Below, piece after piece: positions 33,586 to 40,976 of a stretch of DNA of 42,004 bases. The notes beneath the pieces are model-generated. The model saw only the letters and a program-made list of their open reading frames with translations. It ran no database searches and was not told where the DNA came from. Every line of letters begins with the position of its first letter. Within the stretch, counting starts at the first letter, position 1. Both the position numbers and the translations under genes were made by a program. Origin of the DNA: Nitrospira sp. (GTDB lineage Bacteria > Nitrospirota > Nitrospiria > Nitrospirales > Nitrospiraceae); assembly GCA_015903945.1 (NCBI GenBank), contig JABMDL010000019.1, positions 1-42,004 on the forward strand, written 5' to 3'.

Positions 33586-33891
33586 ATCGTACCTCCATGA
33601 GATATACGGTTACGTGGGAGCAGGCATCGATTCTTCTAGTGGAAACATTAGCCCACTGACCATACCAGCGTCAATTATACGTTTGTCGGTCGTAGATCAA
33701 CGCAAAAAGCATACCGTCTGGTGAGGATTGAGCACTAGGTTGGCTCACTCTCAGCTTCACAATGCAATGTGGCCGGAGCCGCTGTAGGTTGATTGGATCG
33801 GCGTCGGTGACAGGCCAGAACTGATCTTCCCAGAAGGGAAAATTGTCGAAATTGCGGTGGTCCTCTGGGTGCCGTCGATCGTGTGCCCCGA
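33586..33891. other. intergenic region without recognised features
   Basis: About 306 bp between two minus-strand genes. It contains the ribosome site of the RsbRD-like gene at its left end, an AT-richer patch near 33640-33720 that could hold its promoter, and nothing else I can name. No convincing ORF or hairpin. Confidence 0.3.
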
Positions 33892-34917
33892 TTACCGTAA
33901 TCGGCGAACCGCCAAGGATGCCTGGCCAGGCCCGTATGTGGTTCTTAACCTATCCGCGGCTTCCAATAACAGCGGGCGCAAGTCCGGATGTGCGGGGTCC
34001 AATGCCAGCACAACCTTGTCGATGGTGTCGTCATCGATTTCGGAGACCCCATGGGACCGCGCATAGAGAATCAGCGCGAGACGAACCGTTCGACTCTCAC
34101 GGGCCAGCACACCTCTCAGCATCGCGGCTGTTCTGCCGATGGGAGGAAGTTCCTGGAATTCTCTGAGTGTCTCGTGGAGAATCGGGGTCGTCCCATTCGC
34201 AGGCGAAGTGGAGAGCCCATCTCGGCAGAGTGCGCGGAGCGTGCTCACCGGCCATCGTACTAAGCCGGGGTCCTGGAGCATCCCCAAGGCATCATAAGGA
34301 ATGCCTTGGACGCCGCCATAGACAGCTTGCGTGACGTCCGACGCATCCCCCCAGAAGCGGCCCGTCTCCAAGAGGGTAATAATCTCCGCTATCTCCGCCT
34401 CGTTTGCATGGGGAATGATGGCTCGGTCCGCCAAATGTTTAAGCCCCGCCTCGAGAACTTTCTGCCGCACGGCAGGGTCCATCTCTATGTCACTTGGCTG
34501 TCTCAGCTTCCGAAACGCGTGACTCAAGAGTGCCGTGATACGTTTCCGGTCTATTGAGGAATGATCCCCCAACTCCCTTTGTACAGCCGAGGCAGCGCTG
34601 TCAATAAAATCTGCTCCGGTTGGTTCTGCAAACGACTTTCCTGCGAGCAGCGCGATCAGCCCCGCAAAGTTGAGCTCATGCACCGACTCTGCAAATCGGT
34701 TCGCCTGATTCGACGTGTATCCGGGCGCCGATGTCTGGAGGGCGGTTATGGCCTGTTCAACTAAGCGGTCGAACTCATTGTGATGCCGGTATCCGATGCT
34801 GGCCAATAGGGTGTCCAGGGATGAGCACCCGGTGCTGAGTTGCACGGCGAGCAGGATGGCGAATAAGGCAGGGTGGAAGAATTGCCTGCGTAGTCCGGCG
34901 ATCATTGCTCGAATCAT
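33892..34917 (-). CDS. large lipoprotein of unknown function
   Basis: 341 residues starting MIRAMIAGLRRQFFHP, set by GGAGATATT before the ATG at 34917. The signal peptide (FHPALFAILLAVQLSTGC) ends in a lipobox-like STGC. The rest is mostly helical with repeated short helix pairs (LSHAFRKLRQPSDIEMDPAV, LKHLADRAIIPHANEAEIAE, RLALILYARSHGV), suggestive of a helical-repeat scaffold. No catalytic motif is visible and I do not recognise the family. It is divergent from the topo VI genes and shares a 360-bp intergenic region with them. Confidence 0.65.
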   Translation of the reverse strand: MIRAMIAGLRRQFFHPALFAILLAVQLSTGCSSLDTLLASIGYRHHNEFDRLVEQAITALQTSAPGYTSNQANRFAESVHELNFAGLIALLAGKSFAEPTGADFIDSAASAVQRELGDHSSIDRKRITALLSHAFRKLRQPSDIEMDPAVRQKVLEAGLKHLADRAIIPHANEAEIAEIITLLETGRFWGDASDVTQAVYGGVQGIPYDALGMLQDPGLVRWPVSTLRALCRDGLSTSPANGTTPILHETLREFQELPPIGRTAAMLRGVLARESRTVRLALILYARSHGVSEIDDDTIDKVVLALDPAHPDLRPLLLEAADRLRTTYGPGQASLAVRRLR

Positions 34918-35280
34918 AATATCTCCAAACATCTCTTTCAATCAGCGCTCGTCCTGTGTCACAAGAAAACGGTTCGCTTGACTCGGTGTACGACGAGGTC
35001 TATCGTAGTCTTCGTGGGGGGAGTTAACGCCCCGAGGGAATATGGTTCATCAGGGGATCGAGCGTGAGGACGGTGTGCAGGACCAGCTTGTACTGGGAAG
35101 CCTAAACTCCTCCCAAGATCTCCGCCGTACCTAATCGTCCTCGGTTAGGTGCGTGCTCCTCCCACCCTAACCCCGTTTTCCCCTCCTCGGACTCTAAGAA
35201 AACTCGTGCAGGGTTTCCTCGGGCATCCATTGTGTGTAGAATGCCGCCCGATTTTTTGTGACACTGTGTTGTGAGGACGA
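34918..35280 (+). promoter_or_regulatory. upstream region of the topo VI operon
   Basis: About 363 bp. A plus-strand promoter candidate is TTGACT (34978-34983), 17-bp spacer, TATCGT (35001-35006), which would leave a leader of about 270 nt. A small inverted repeat ACCTAA / TTAGGT lies at 35129-35134 and 35145-35150. The ribosome site for subunit B is GAGGACG just before 35281. No ORF is convincing. The assignment of the promoter is tentative. Confidence 0.35.
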
Positions 35281-37389
35281 ATGGCTAAGAAACATCCGAC
35301 AGCATCTGCGACATCTACGCCAACCTCTGCCAAGTCCGAAGCTGAATTGCCTGTTCCAAAGAAAGCCGCCAAGCCGGCGCAGCAGGTGACGGCGGTCGAG
35401 ATGGGTGCGCGGCAGCGGGAAATCTCCGTTGCGGAGTTTTTCACGAAGAACCGGCACCTGCTCGGCTTCGACAATCCGCGCAAGGCGTTGCTGACCTGCG
35501 TGAAGGAAGCCGTGGACAATGCGCTGGACGCCTGCGAAGAGGCCGGGATCTTACCGGATGTGATCGTCAAGCTGGAGGTGGTGTCGAACGGCGAACCGAT
35601 TGCGCCCAGTCAGGCCACGCGGTTTCGTGTCACGGTGACCGACAACGGGCCGGGGATCGTCCGCCAGCAGATTCCGCGCATTTTCGCGAAGCTGCTCTAC
35701 GGTTCCAAGTTTCACCGGATGCGCATGAGCCGGGGCCAGCAGGGTATCGGCATTTCCGCCGCCGGCATGTATGGCCAGCTCACGACCGGCAAGCCGGTGC
35801 AGATCATTTCCCGTATCGGTCCCAAAGCCGTCGCGCATTTTTTTGAAGTCCAAATCGACACAAAGAAGAACGAGCCGCTGGTCCATGAAAATAAGCAGAT
35901 CGATTGGGCCCGACCGCGCGGCACGCAGGTCACGCTTGAAGTCGAAGGGAAATACCAGAAAGGCCGGGCGTCGGTAGACGAATGGCTCGAGCAAACATCC
36001 ATCGCCAATCCCCACGTCAAGCTGACGTACCACACGCCGGAAGGGGAGACGAAAGACTATCCCCGCACCTACCACGAGCTGCCGCCGTCGCCGCGCGAGA
36101 TCAAGCCGCATCCGTATGGCATCGAATTCGGCATGTTCCTCAAGATGCTGCAAGACACGAAGAGCCATTCGATTTCAGGATTTCTGGCGAGCGATTTTTG
36201 TCGGGTGTCGCCTCAGCTGGCGGATGAGATTTGCAAAGCGGCGAAGGTGCCGGCGCACTCCAAGCCGCGCGAGTTGAAGGGGCCCGCCGCCGAGACGTTC
36301 TACCGGACGATCCAAGAGACGAAGATTATGGCGCCGCCGACCAATTGCATCTCCCCGATCGGCGAGAAAGCGATTCTCTCCGGCCTCTACAAACAAATCA
36401 AGGGCGAGTTTTACACAGCGGTGAGCCGGCCGCCCGCCGTGTATCGCGGTAATCCTTTCATCATCGAAGCAGGGTTGGCCTACGGCCATCGACCGGAAGA
36501 TCAGAACAAGACGAAACAGCCTACTGCGCCGAAAGCCGAAGGCGAACATGAAGAGGATGATTCGGAACTCGCGCGGGTGATCCGATACGCCAACCGCGTG
36601 CCGCTGCTGTATCAGCAGTCGGCCTGTTCGACCTTCAAGTCCGTCCTGAATACCACCTGGAAGAACTACGGCGTCCCGCAATCCCGCGGGGCATTGCCTG
36701 GCGGGCCGATGGTGATCTTCGTCCATATGGCCTCGGTGTGGGTGCCGTTCACAAGTGAGTCGAAAGAAGCGATTGCCGACTACGACGAAATCCAAAAGGA
36801 AATTACTTTGGCCTTGCGCGAGTGCGGCAGGCGGTTGGGGTTGTTCTTGCGCCGCCGTGAACGGGCCGCCAGCGAATATCGGCGGCGGAACATCTTCGAG
36901 CTGTATATCGAAGAAGTGGTCGAGGCCTGCAATCGACTCAAGGGCGGCAAGTTGCCAAAAGAGAAATTGAAAGGGCAACTCCAAAAGATTGCGAACTCGC
37001 GGACCGGTGGGGCGAAGACCGACGAGGCGCTCGGCAAGACCGGCGCGGGGCCCGAAGGGCTCCCTCACTCCATCATCGTGACGGAGGAGGGCGTGGAGGG
37101 TGAGGTGGATCTGGCCAGCCAGGTGGAGAGTGAGGCGGTCGCCGCGCCGGTGCAGACTCCTGTTGAAGCGAATCCCCTTCGCGATGAAAAACCGGTTGCG
37201 ACAGAGACCAAGGCGCAGGGGAAGACACCGACGGGAATGAAGGGGAAAGATGCCAAGCCTCCCAAGGGAAAGGCCGCTCAGATGGCGCTGTTCAGCGGAT
37301 CCGATAGACTAGATAGACCGGACCGACCAAACCGACCAGATAGACGAGACAGACCAGTCTCGGCTTCGAAGCCACGAGGAAAGAAATAA
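35281..37389 (+). CDS. top6B: DNA topoisomerase VI subunit B (ATPase)
   Basis: 702 residues. With subunit A it forms a type IIB topoisomerase that passes DNA through a double-strand break and relaxes or decatenates it. The GHKL ATPase motifs are EAVDNALDA (E76, N80), DNGPGI (121-126) and GQQGIGIS (152-157). The helix-two-turn-helix and transducer domain with its switch lysine region follow to about residue 580. An N-terminal Ala/Lys/Pro extension of about 35 residues and a C-terminal disordered tail of over 100 residues are unlike the compact archaeal enzyme. The tail contains a six-fold DRP-like repeat. Topo VI is mainly archaeal and plant; its presence in a bacterium is unusual. Subunit A follows after 5 bp. 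Confidence 0.96.
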   Translation: MAKKHPTASATSTPTSAKSEAELPVPKKAAKPAQQVTAVEMGARQREISVAEFFTKNRHLLGFDNPRKALLTCVKEAVDNALDACEEAGILPDVIVKLEVVSNGEPIAPSQATRFRVTVTDNGPGIVRQQIPRIFAKLLYGSKFHRMRMSRGQQGIGISAAGMYGQLTTGKPVQIISRIGPKAVAHFFEVQIDTKKNEPLVHENKQIDWARPRGTQVTLEVEGKYQKGRASVDEWLEQTSIANPHVKLTYHTPEGETKDYPRTYHELPPSPREIKPHPYGIEFGMFLKMLQDTKSHSISGFLASDFCRVSPQLADEICKAAKVPAHSKPRELKGPAAETFYRTIQETKIMAPPTNCISPIGEKAILSGLYKQIKGEFYTAVSRPPAVYRGNPFIIEAGLAYGHRPEDQNKTKQPTAPKAEGEHEEDDSELARVIRYANRVPLLYQQSACSTFKSVLNTTWKNYGVPQSRGALPGGPMVIFVHMASVWVPFTSESKEAIADYDEIQKEITLALRECGRRLGLFLRRRERAASEYRRRNIFELYIEEVVEACNRLKGGKLPKEKLKGQLQKIANSRTGGAKTDEALGKTGAGPEGLPHSIIVTEEGVEGEVDLASQVESEAVAAPVQTPVEANPLRDEKPVATETKAQGKTPTGMKGKDAKPPKGKAAQMALFSGSDRLDRPDRPNRPDRRDRPVSASKPRGKK
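37303..37356 (+). repeat. 9-bp tandem repeat inside top6B
   Basis: Six tandem 9-bp units (GATAGACTA, GATAGACCG, GACCGACCA, AACCGACCA, GATAGACGA, GACAGACCA) encode the in-frame tripeptides DRL DRP DRP NRP DRR DRP near the end of subunit B. The AGA arginine codons are unlike the CG-rich usage around them, which suggests repeat expansion or insertion of a dispersed repeat. Confidence 0.85.
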
Positions 37390-37394
37390 GATCC

Positions 37395-38498
37395 ATGGCG
37401 ACCAAACAGCACAAGACGACCTCGGTTGAAAAGAAACTCATCGGGTTGGCCGATATGGTGGTGACGGCGGCGGAGCGCTCGAAAGACCCGACGTTCGCAA
37501 TTCCCATCCGTGCCCTCTCGAACGTGTCGTTCAACGAACGCAAGGGCTTGATCGAGATGGGTGCCAAGAAACAGACCCGCTCGTTTTTCAACGTCGGCAT
37601 GGCCAAGAAGTTCATGCAGACGATGCTGGTGGCGGACGCGTTGGCGGAATTGCAGCGGGCCGAGCTCACGACCTCGCTCCGCGAAATTTACTACCGGACC
37701 AAACACACCATCCAAGATTCTCACGAGAACACGTTTGACACCCAGGACGAGTCCGATCCCGTGATTGAGGATTTGGAGGTATCGCTGGCGGCGTTGCGGG
37801 AAGAGCTGCATGTCCGAGCGGAAAACAGCGGGAGCATTGTCGGTCCGGTGGTGTTCGGAGACGACGGCGACCGCGTGGATTGCTCGAAACTGGGAAAGGG
37901 CGGCTATTCCGTGCCGTCGATCGTTGAGCCGGAATATCTGGAGATCCGGCGTTGCACGGCGGATTTTGTGCTGCTGGTCGAGAAGGGCACCCAATGGAAC
38001 CGGTTGTCGGAGGACAAGTTCTGGCGGCGCTACAACTGTGTGCTATTAACGGGCAACGGACAGCCGCCACGCGGTGTTCGCCGTCTTGCCAGACGGTTGC
38101 ATGAAGAATATCGGCTGCCGGTCTATGTGCTGGTCGATAACGATCCCTGGGGGTACTACATTTATTCAGTGGTGAAGCAGGGCTCGATCAATCTGGCGTT
38201 TGAAAGTCAACGTATGGCGATTCCCAAGGCCAAGTTCATCGGCCTGTCCAGTGCCGATCCTGAACGGTACGGCTTGCCGCGCAACGTCGGGATCAAGCTC
38301 AACGAAAAGGACATCGCGCGCGCGAAGGAACTGATGAACTACCAGTGGTTCAAGAAACCGGTCTGGCAAGCGGAGATCAAGCGAATGCTCACGAGCGGCC
38401 TGAAGTACGAGCTCGACTCGCTGGCCAACAAGGATTTCCAGTACCTCACGAAGAAATATCTGCCGGGGAAACTCAAAGACAAAGACTGGCTGGATTAG
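37395..38498 (+). CDS. top6A: DNA topoisomerase VI subunit A (Spo11-like)
   Basis: 367 residues, the DNA-cleaving subunit related to Spo11. The winged-helix domain carries the catalytic tyrosine in SLREIYYRTKH (Y99/Y100). The Toprim domain has the glutamate in LLVEKGTQ (E197) and the DxD in VLVDNDPWGYYI (D248, D250). GAGGAAAG precedes the ATG, 5 bp after top6B, so the two are cotranscribed. The TAG stop is made of a TA dinucleotide plus the first base of a MITE-like element, so the exact C-terminus may have been set by that insertion. The length still fits the family. Confidence 0.96.
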   Translation: MATKQHKTTSVEKKLIGLADMVVTAAERSKDPTFAIPIRALSNVSFNERKGLIEMGAKKQTRSFFNVGMAKKFMQTMLVADALAELQRAELTTSLREIYYRTKHTIQDSHENTFDTQDESDPVIEDLEVSLAALREELHVRAENSGSIVGPVVFGDDGDRVDCSKLGKGGYSVPSIVEPEYLEIRRCTADFVLLVEKGTQWNRLSEDKFWRRYNCVLLTGNGQPPRGVRRLARRLHEEYRLPVYVLVDNDPWGYYIYSVVKQGSINLAFESQRMAIPKAKFIGLSSADPERYGLPRNVGIKLNEKDIARAKELMNYQWFKKPVWQAEIKRMLTSGLKYELDSLANKDFQYLTKKYLPGKLKDKDWLD

Positions 38499-38687
38499 CC
38501 CACATTATCCATGAATACTTCTGCTGCAATCGCCGATCCGCTGTTCCGACGAGCCTGCGGCCAGCGGGCTCGCCCCTCTGACCCTCGACGTACTGCACGA
38601 GTACGCCTCAGGTCCTCGGGGCTCCACGCGCTGGTCTCACGACGCGGCTTGGCGATTTCGCGACGAACCGTCATGAATAATGTGGGC
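38498..38687. mobile_element. 190-bp MITE-like element with TA flanks
   Basis: 17-bp terminal inverted repeats, GCCCACATTATCCATGA at 38498-38514 and its complement with one mismatch at 38671-38687, enclose about 156 bp. TA lies directly outside both ends (38496-38497 and 38688-38689), the target duplication expected of the IS630/Tc1-mariner group. No ORF is inside. The interior is rich in hairpins: CGTACT / AGTACG at 38589-38605 and GAGCCTGC / GCGGGCTC near 38555. A non-autonomous transposon or structured repeat is the best reading; copies elsewhere cannot be checked here. Confidence 0.75.
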
Positions 38688-38734
38688 TAGCCCGCGTTCT
38701 CCCATCTCCTCACATTCACGACGACACACTGGTT

Positions 38735-39973
38735 ATGAAGACCTTGCCCGCTTGGATCGCACCCCTTCGGGACTGGCAGCGCCGCGCCATGGCGGCCGTG
38801 CTCGCCCATCCGACGGCGGACTTTCTGGCGATGGCGACGCCTGCCGCCGGGAAAACCCGGTTTGCGCTGCGCGTCGCGCATGAGTTTCTCAGAACCCAGT
38901 CCGCATTTCGCGTGCTGGTGGTATGCCCGACCAGCCACCTGCGTGCGCAATGGTCGGATGCCGCGGGGAAGGTCGGTCTGCAACTCGATCCGGCGTTGAC
39001 GAACGAACAGGCCGTCGAAGCGTCGGACTATCACGGCGCCGTCGTGACCTACCAACAAGTGTGTCTGGCGCCGGAGATCTTTCAACGAGCCTGCCGGGTC
39101 AAGAAGACGCTGGTCATACTTGATGAGCTGCACCATGCGGGCGACGGCAAGAACTGGGGCCAGGCGCTGCGAACGGCGTTCGAGCCGGCGGTGTTTCGTC
39201 TGATCCTGTCCGGCACACCGTTCCGTTCGGATAACCATCCCATTCCCTTCATCCGGTATGAGCAAGGAGAGAGCCGGGCCGACTTTGCCTACAGCTATTC
39301 CGAGGCGATTCAAGACGGCGTCTGCCGGCCGATCGTGTTTCCCAGTTACGAAGGGGAGCTGACCTGGTTTTCCGAAGGCCGCGAACATACGGCGACGTTT
39401 GAAGACGGGCTGACCTTCGACCGGCAGAGGGAGCGGTTGAAAACGGCGCTGCTGCAGGAATCCTGGTTGGGACAAGTGGTCGTGGATGCCCATGCGCAGC
39501 TCACTCAATTGCGCAAGGAAGAACAAGCGGACGCCGGAGGGCTGATCGTCAGCATGGATCAGGACCATGCCCGCTGGGTGGCAGCGCTGATTGCGCGGCT
39601 GACTGGTACCAAAGCGGAGGTGGCGGTGTCTGATGATCCGGCAGCCTCGCGCACGATTGAAGCGTTTGCCACACACAAGAAACAGCAGTGGCTGGTCGCG
39701 GTCAACATGGTGAGCGAGGGAGTGGATATTCCGCGGCTGCGTGTCGGTGTGTACGGCACGAACGTGTTGACGGAAATGTATTTCCGACAGGTGGTCGGGC
39801 GTTTCGTCCGCATGCAGGACCGCGTGCCGAACCCTCAACGGGCCTGGCTCTATTTGCCCAAGGATCCGGTCCTGGCGCACTATGCCCGTCAGATCAAGAC
39901 GGAGCGGGATCATGTGCTGGAGGACATCATGCCCGCCGGACAACGGGATCTCTTCGGCCGTGTCACGGGCTGA
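38735..39973 (+). CDS. DEAH-box superfamily 2 helicase
   Basis: 412 residues. It opens with a Q-motif-like region (LRDWQRRAMAAVL) and Walker A ATPAAGKT (34-41). Motif II is DELH (130-133), motif III SGTPFR (159-164), and in the second RecA domain motif V is NMVSEGVDIPRLRVGVYG and motif VI QVVGRFVRM. The compact two-domain form with no extensions resembles the XPB/RapA-like or restriction-type translocase branch. It is read in the same direction as topo VI, with the MITE-like element between, and is translationally coupled to a small downstream gene. Role is likely DNA translocation or remodelling; a link with topo VI is inference from position. Confidence 0.92.
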   Translation: MKTLPAWIAPLRDWQRRAMAAVLAHPTADFLAMATPAAGKTRFALRVAHEFLRTQSAFRVLVVCPTSHLRAQWSDAAGKVGLQLDPALTNEQAVEASDYHGAVVTYQQVCLAPEIFQRACRVKKTLVILDELHHAGDGKNWGQALRTAFEPAVFRLILSGTPFRSDNHPIPFIRYEQGESRADFAYSYSEAIQDGVCRPIVFPSYEGELTWFSEGREHTATFEDGLTFDRQRERLKTALLQESWLGQVVVDAHAQLTQLRKEEQADAGGLIVSMDQDHARWVAALIARLTGTKAEVAVSDDPAASRTIEAFATHKKQQWLVAVNMVSEGVDIPRLRVGVYGTNVLTEMYFRQVVGRFVRMQDRVPNPQRAWLYLPKDPVLAHYARQIKTERDHVLEDIMPAGQRDLFGRVTG

Positions 39974-40272
39974 TGGCCGTCGCCCGGATGGACAGCGTGA
40001 TCGGCGAGGAAGAGATGAAAGGTGAGGGCAGTGCGACGGCGGTGGCGGAACCACCGGTCTCACTGCACGAGCGGAAGCAGGATCTGCGCGATCTTCACCG
40101 GCTGCTCGTCAGCGCCGTCGCCAGAAACAGCGCGATCGATCATCGGCGGCTCAATGCGGAGTTGATTGCACGAACCGGAAGCCGCGTCGATCAATCCACG
40201 GTCGAGCAACTGCAGAAGCGCATTCAATTACTGCAGCGGTGGAAAGACCAAGGTTATGACGGAAAGCGGTGA
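39973..40272 (+). CDS. small protein coupled to the helicase
   Basis: 99 residues starting MAVARMDSVIGEEEMKG; its ATG overlaps the helicase stop as TGATG. An ATG at 40015 is an alternative. The N-terminal 30 residues look disordered. The rest is helical and charged: LHERKQDLRDLHRLLVSAVA, RLNAELIARTGSRVDQS and VEQLQKRIQLLQRWKDQGY. No known family is recognised. Coupled translation and fixed stoichiometry suggest a partner or regulator of the helicase. The longer frame extending back to 39688 is only antisense-free overlap with the helicase and is not used. Confidence 0.7.
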   Translation: MAVARMDSVIGEEEMKGEGSATAVAEPPVSLHERKQDLRDLHRLLVSAVARNSAIDHRRLNAELIARTGSRVDQSTVEQLQKRIQLLQRWKDQGYDGKR

Positions 40273-40354
40273 AGCGTTCACATGGCGGCCGTCAGTTCGT
40301 GGCCGCTGCCTTGACGAGGTCGCGTTGTGTCGATAGGCCCATGCCCCGATCAGC

Positions 40355-40579
40355 TCAGTTCGGCGGCAGCATCCAATAGGACCAGCCGAGAATGATCGGG
40401 ACTGCCACATACATGGCCGTCTTGCCGAAGGCATCGTGAACTCCATAAATCAGGATCGTGGAGATGAAGGTGTAGTAGATCCAGCCGATTCCCCGATAGC
40501 TGGCACTGTGGTCTGCCGCCAAGGCGAAGGCTGGTGAGCCGAGGATCAGTCCGGCTGCGAGCGTGGCTATCCGTTTCAT
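40355..40579 (-). CDS. small exported membrane protein
   Basis: 74 residues with an AAAGGAG site before the ATG. A signal peptide (MKRIATLAAGLILGSPAFALA, written here only to its cleavage near AA-DH) is followed by two hydrophobic segments, IGWIYYTFISTILIYGV and AMYVAVPIILGWSYWML. It is probably an inner-membrane miniprotein with both ends in the periplasm. Function unknown; the size and form recall accessory subunits of respiratory complexes, but nothing specific supports that. It converges on the helicase-coupled gene. Confidence 0.7.
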   Translation of the reverse strand: MKRIATLAAGLILGSPAFALAADHSASYRGIGWIYYTFISTILIYGVHDAFGKTAMYVAVPIILGWSYWMLPPN

Positions 40580-40629
40580 CGTGGTCTCCTTTCAAGATAG
40601 GTCAAAGGACGGGGCGTGCTGTCGAAGCA

Positions 40630-40880
40630 GGGACAGTTGCAGACACAAGAACGCCCTCGCGGTGATCGATACCAGGAGGGCGTGGTGCTGTGCTCGGATG
40701 ACGTTCTCTGGTGGGCTCGGCCAAACCTAGCAACGCGTCACAGGACACCTCTTTGTCTAAAGGGCATGAGTCATGCTGCGCCTTCCTGTTTGGGAAGTCA
40801 AACCGACAACTGTCCGCTGACTGTATGAGATGTGCGAGGGGGAGATTCGAAAGCGAACCTCCACGATTTGGGACAGCATC
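40630..40880 (-). ncRNA. possible structured leader or small RNA
   Basis: The 397-bp gap 40580-40976 has no convincing gene but dense inverted repeats. On the minus strand: a 9-bp stem GGAGGTTCG / CGAATCTCC (complement of 40841-40862) that pairs fully as RNA with one G-U; a palindrome at 40764-40776; a long-range pair GGACAGTTG / CAACTGTCC (40631-40639 with 40807-40815); and an 8-bp hairpin ACGCCCTC / GAGGGCGT (40651-40658, 40676-40683) followed by TCTTGTGTCT, terminator-like. A third CTGTCC copy (complement of 40871-40876) could compete for pairing. It lies upstream of the small membrane gene. No known RNA family is recognised. Confidence 0.3.
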
Positions 40881-40976
40881 CAAATGGAGACGGTCTTGGT
40901 TTCACGGCCGATTGCAACAGGGTGAACGAAAGGCCTAGGTTTCAGGGCCTACCGGATATGGTAAGCTCCCGATCCC

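Noticed and set aside
38687..40063. 458-codon minus-strand open frame
   Set aside because: It is antisense to the helicase, whose motifs I to VI are intact.
40700..40760. c-di-GMP (GEMM) riboswitch
   Set aside because: GGCCAAACC and CACAGGAC resemble pieces of the class I aptamer, but the GAAA tetraloop and the ACGCAAAGCC core are missing.
40834..40865. tRNA T-arm-like sequence
   Set aside because: GGTTCG and CGAATC are split by extra bases and no acceptor stem, anticodon arm or CCA can be fitted around them.
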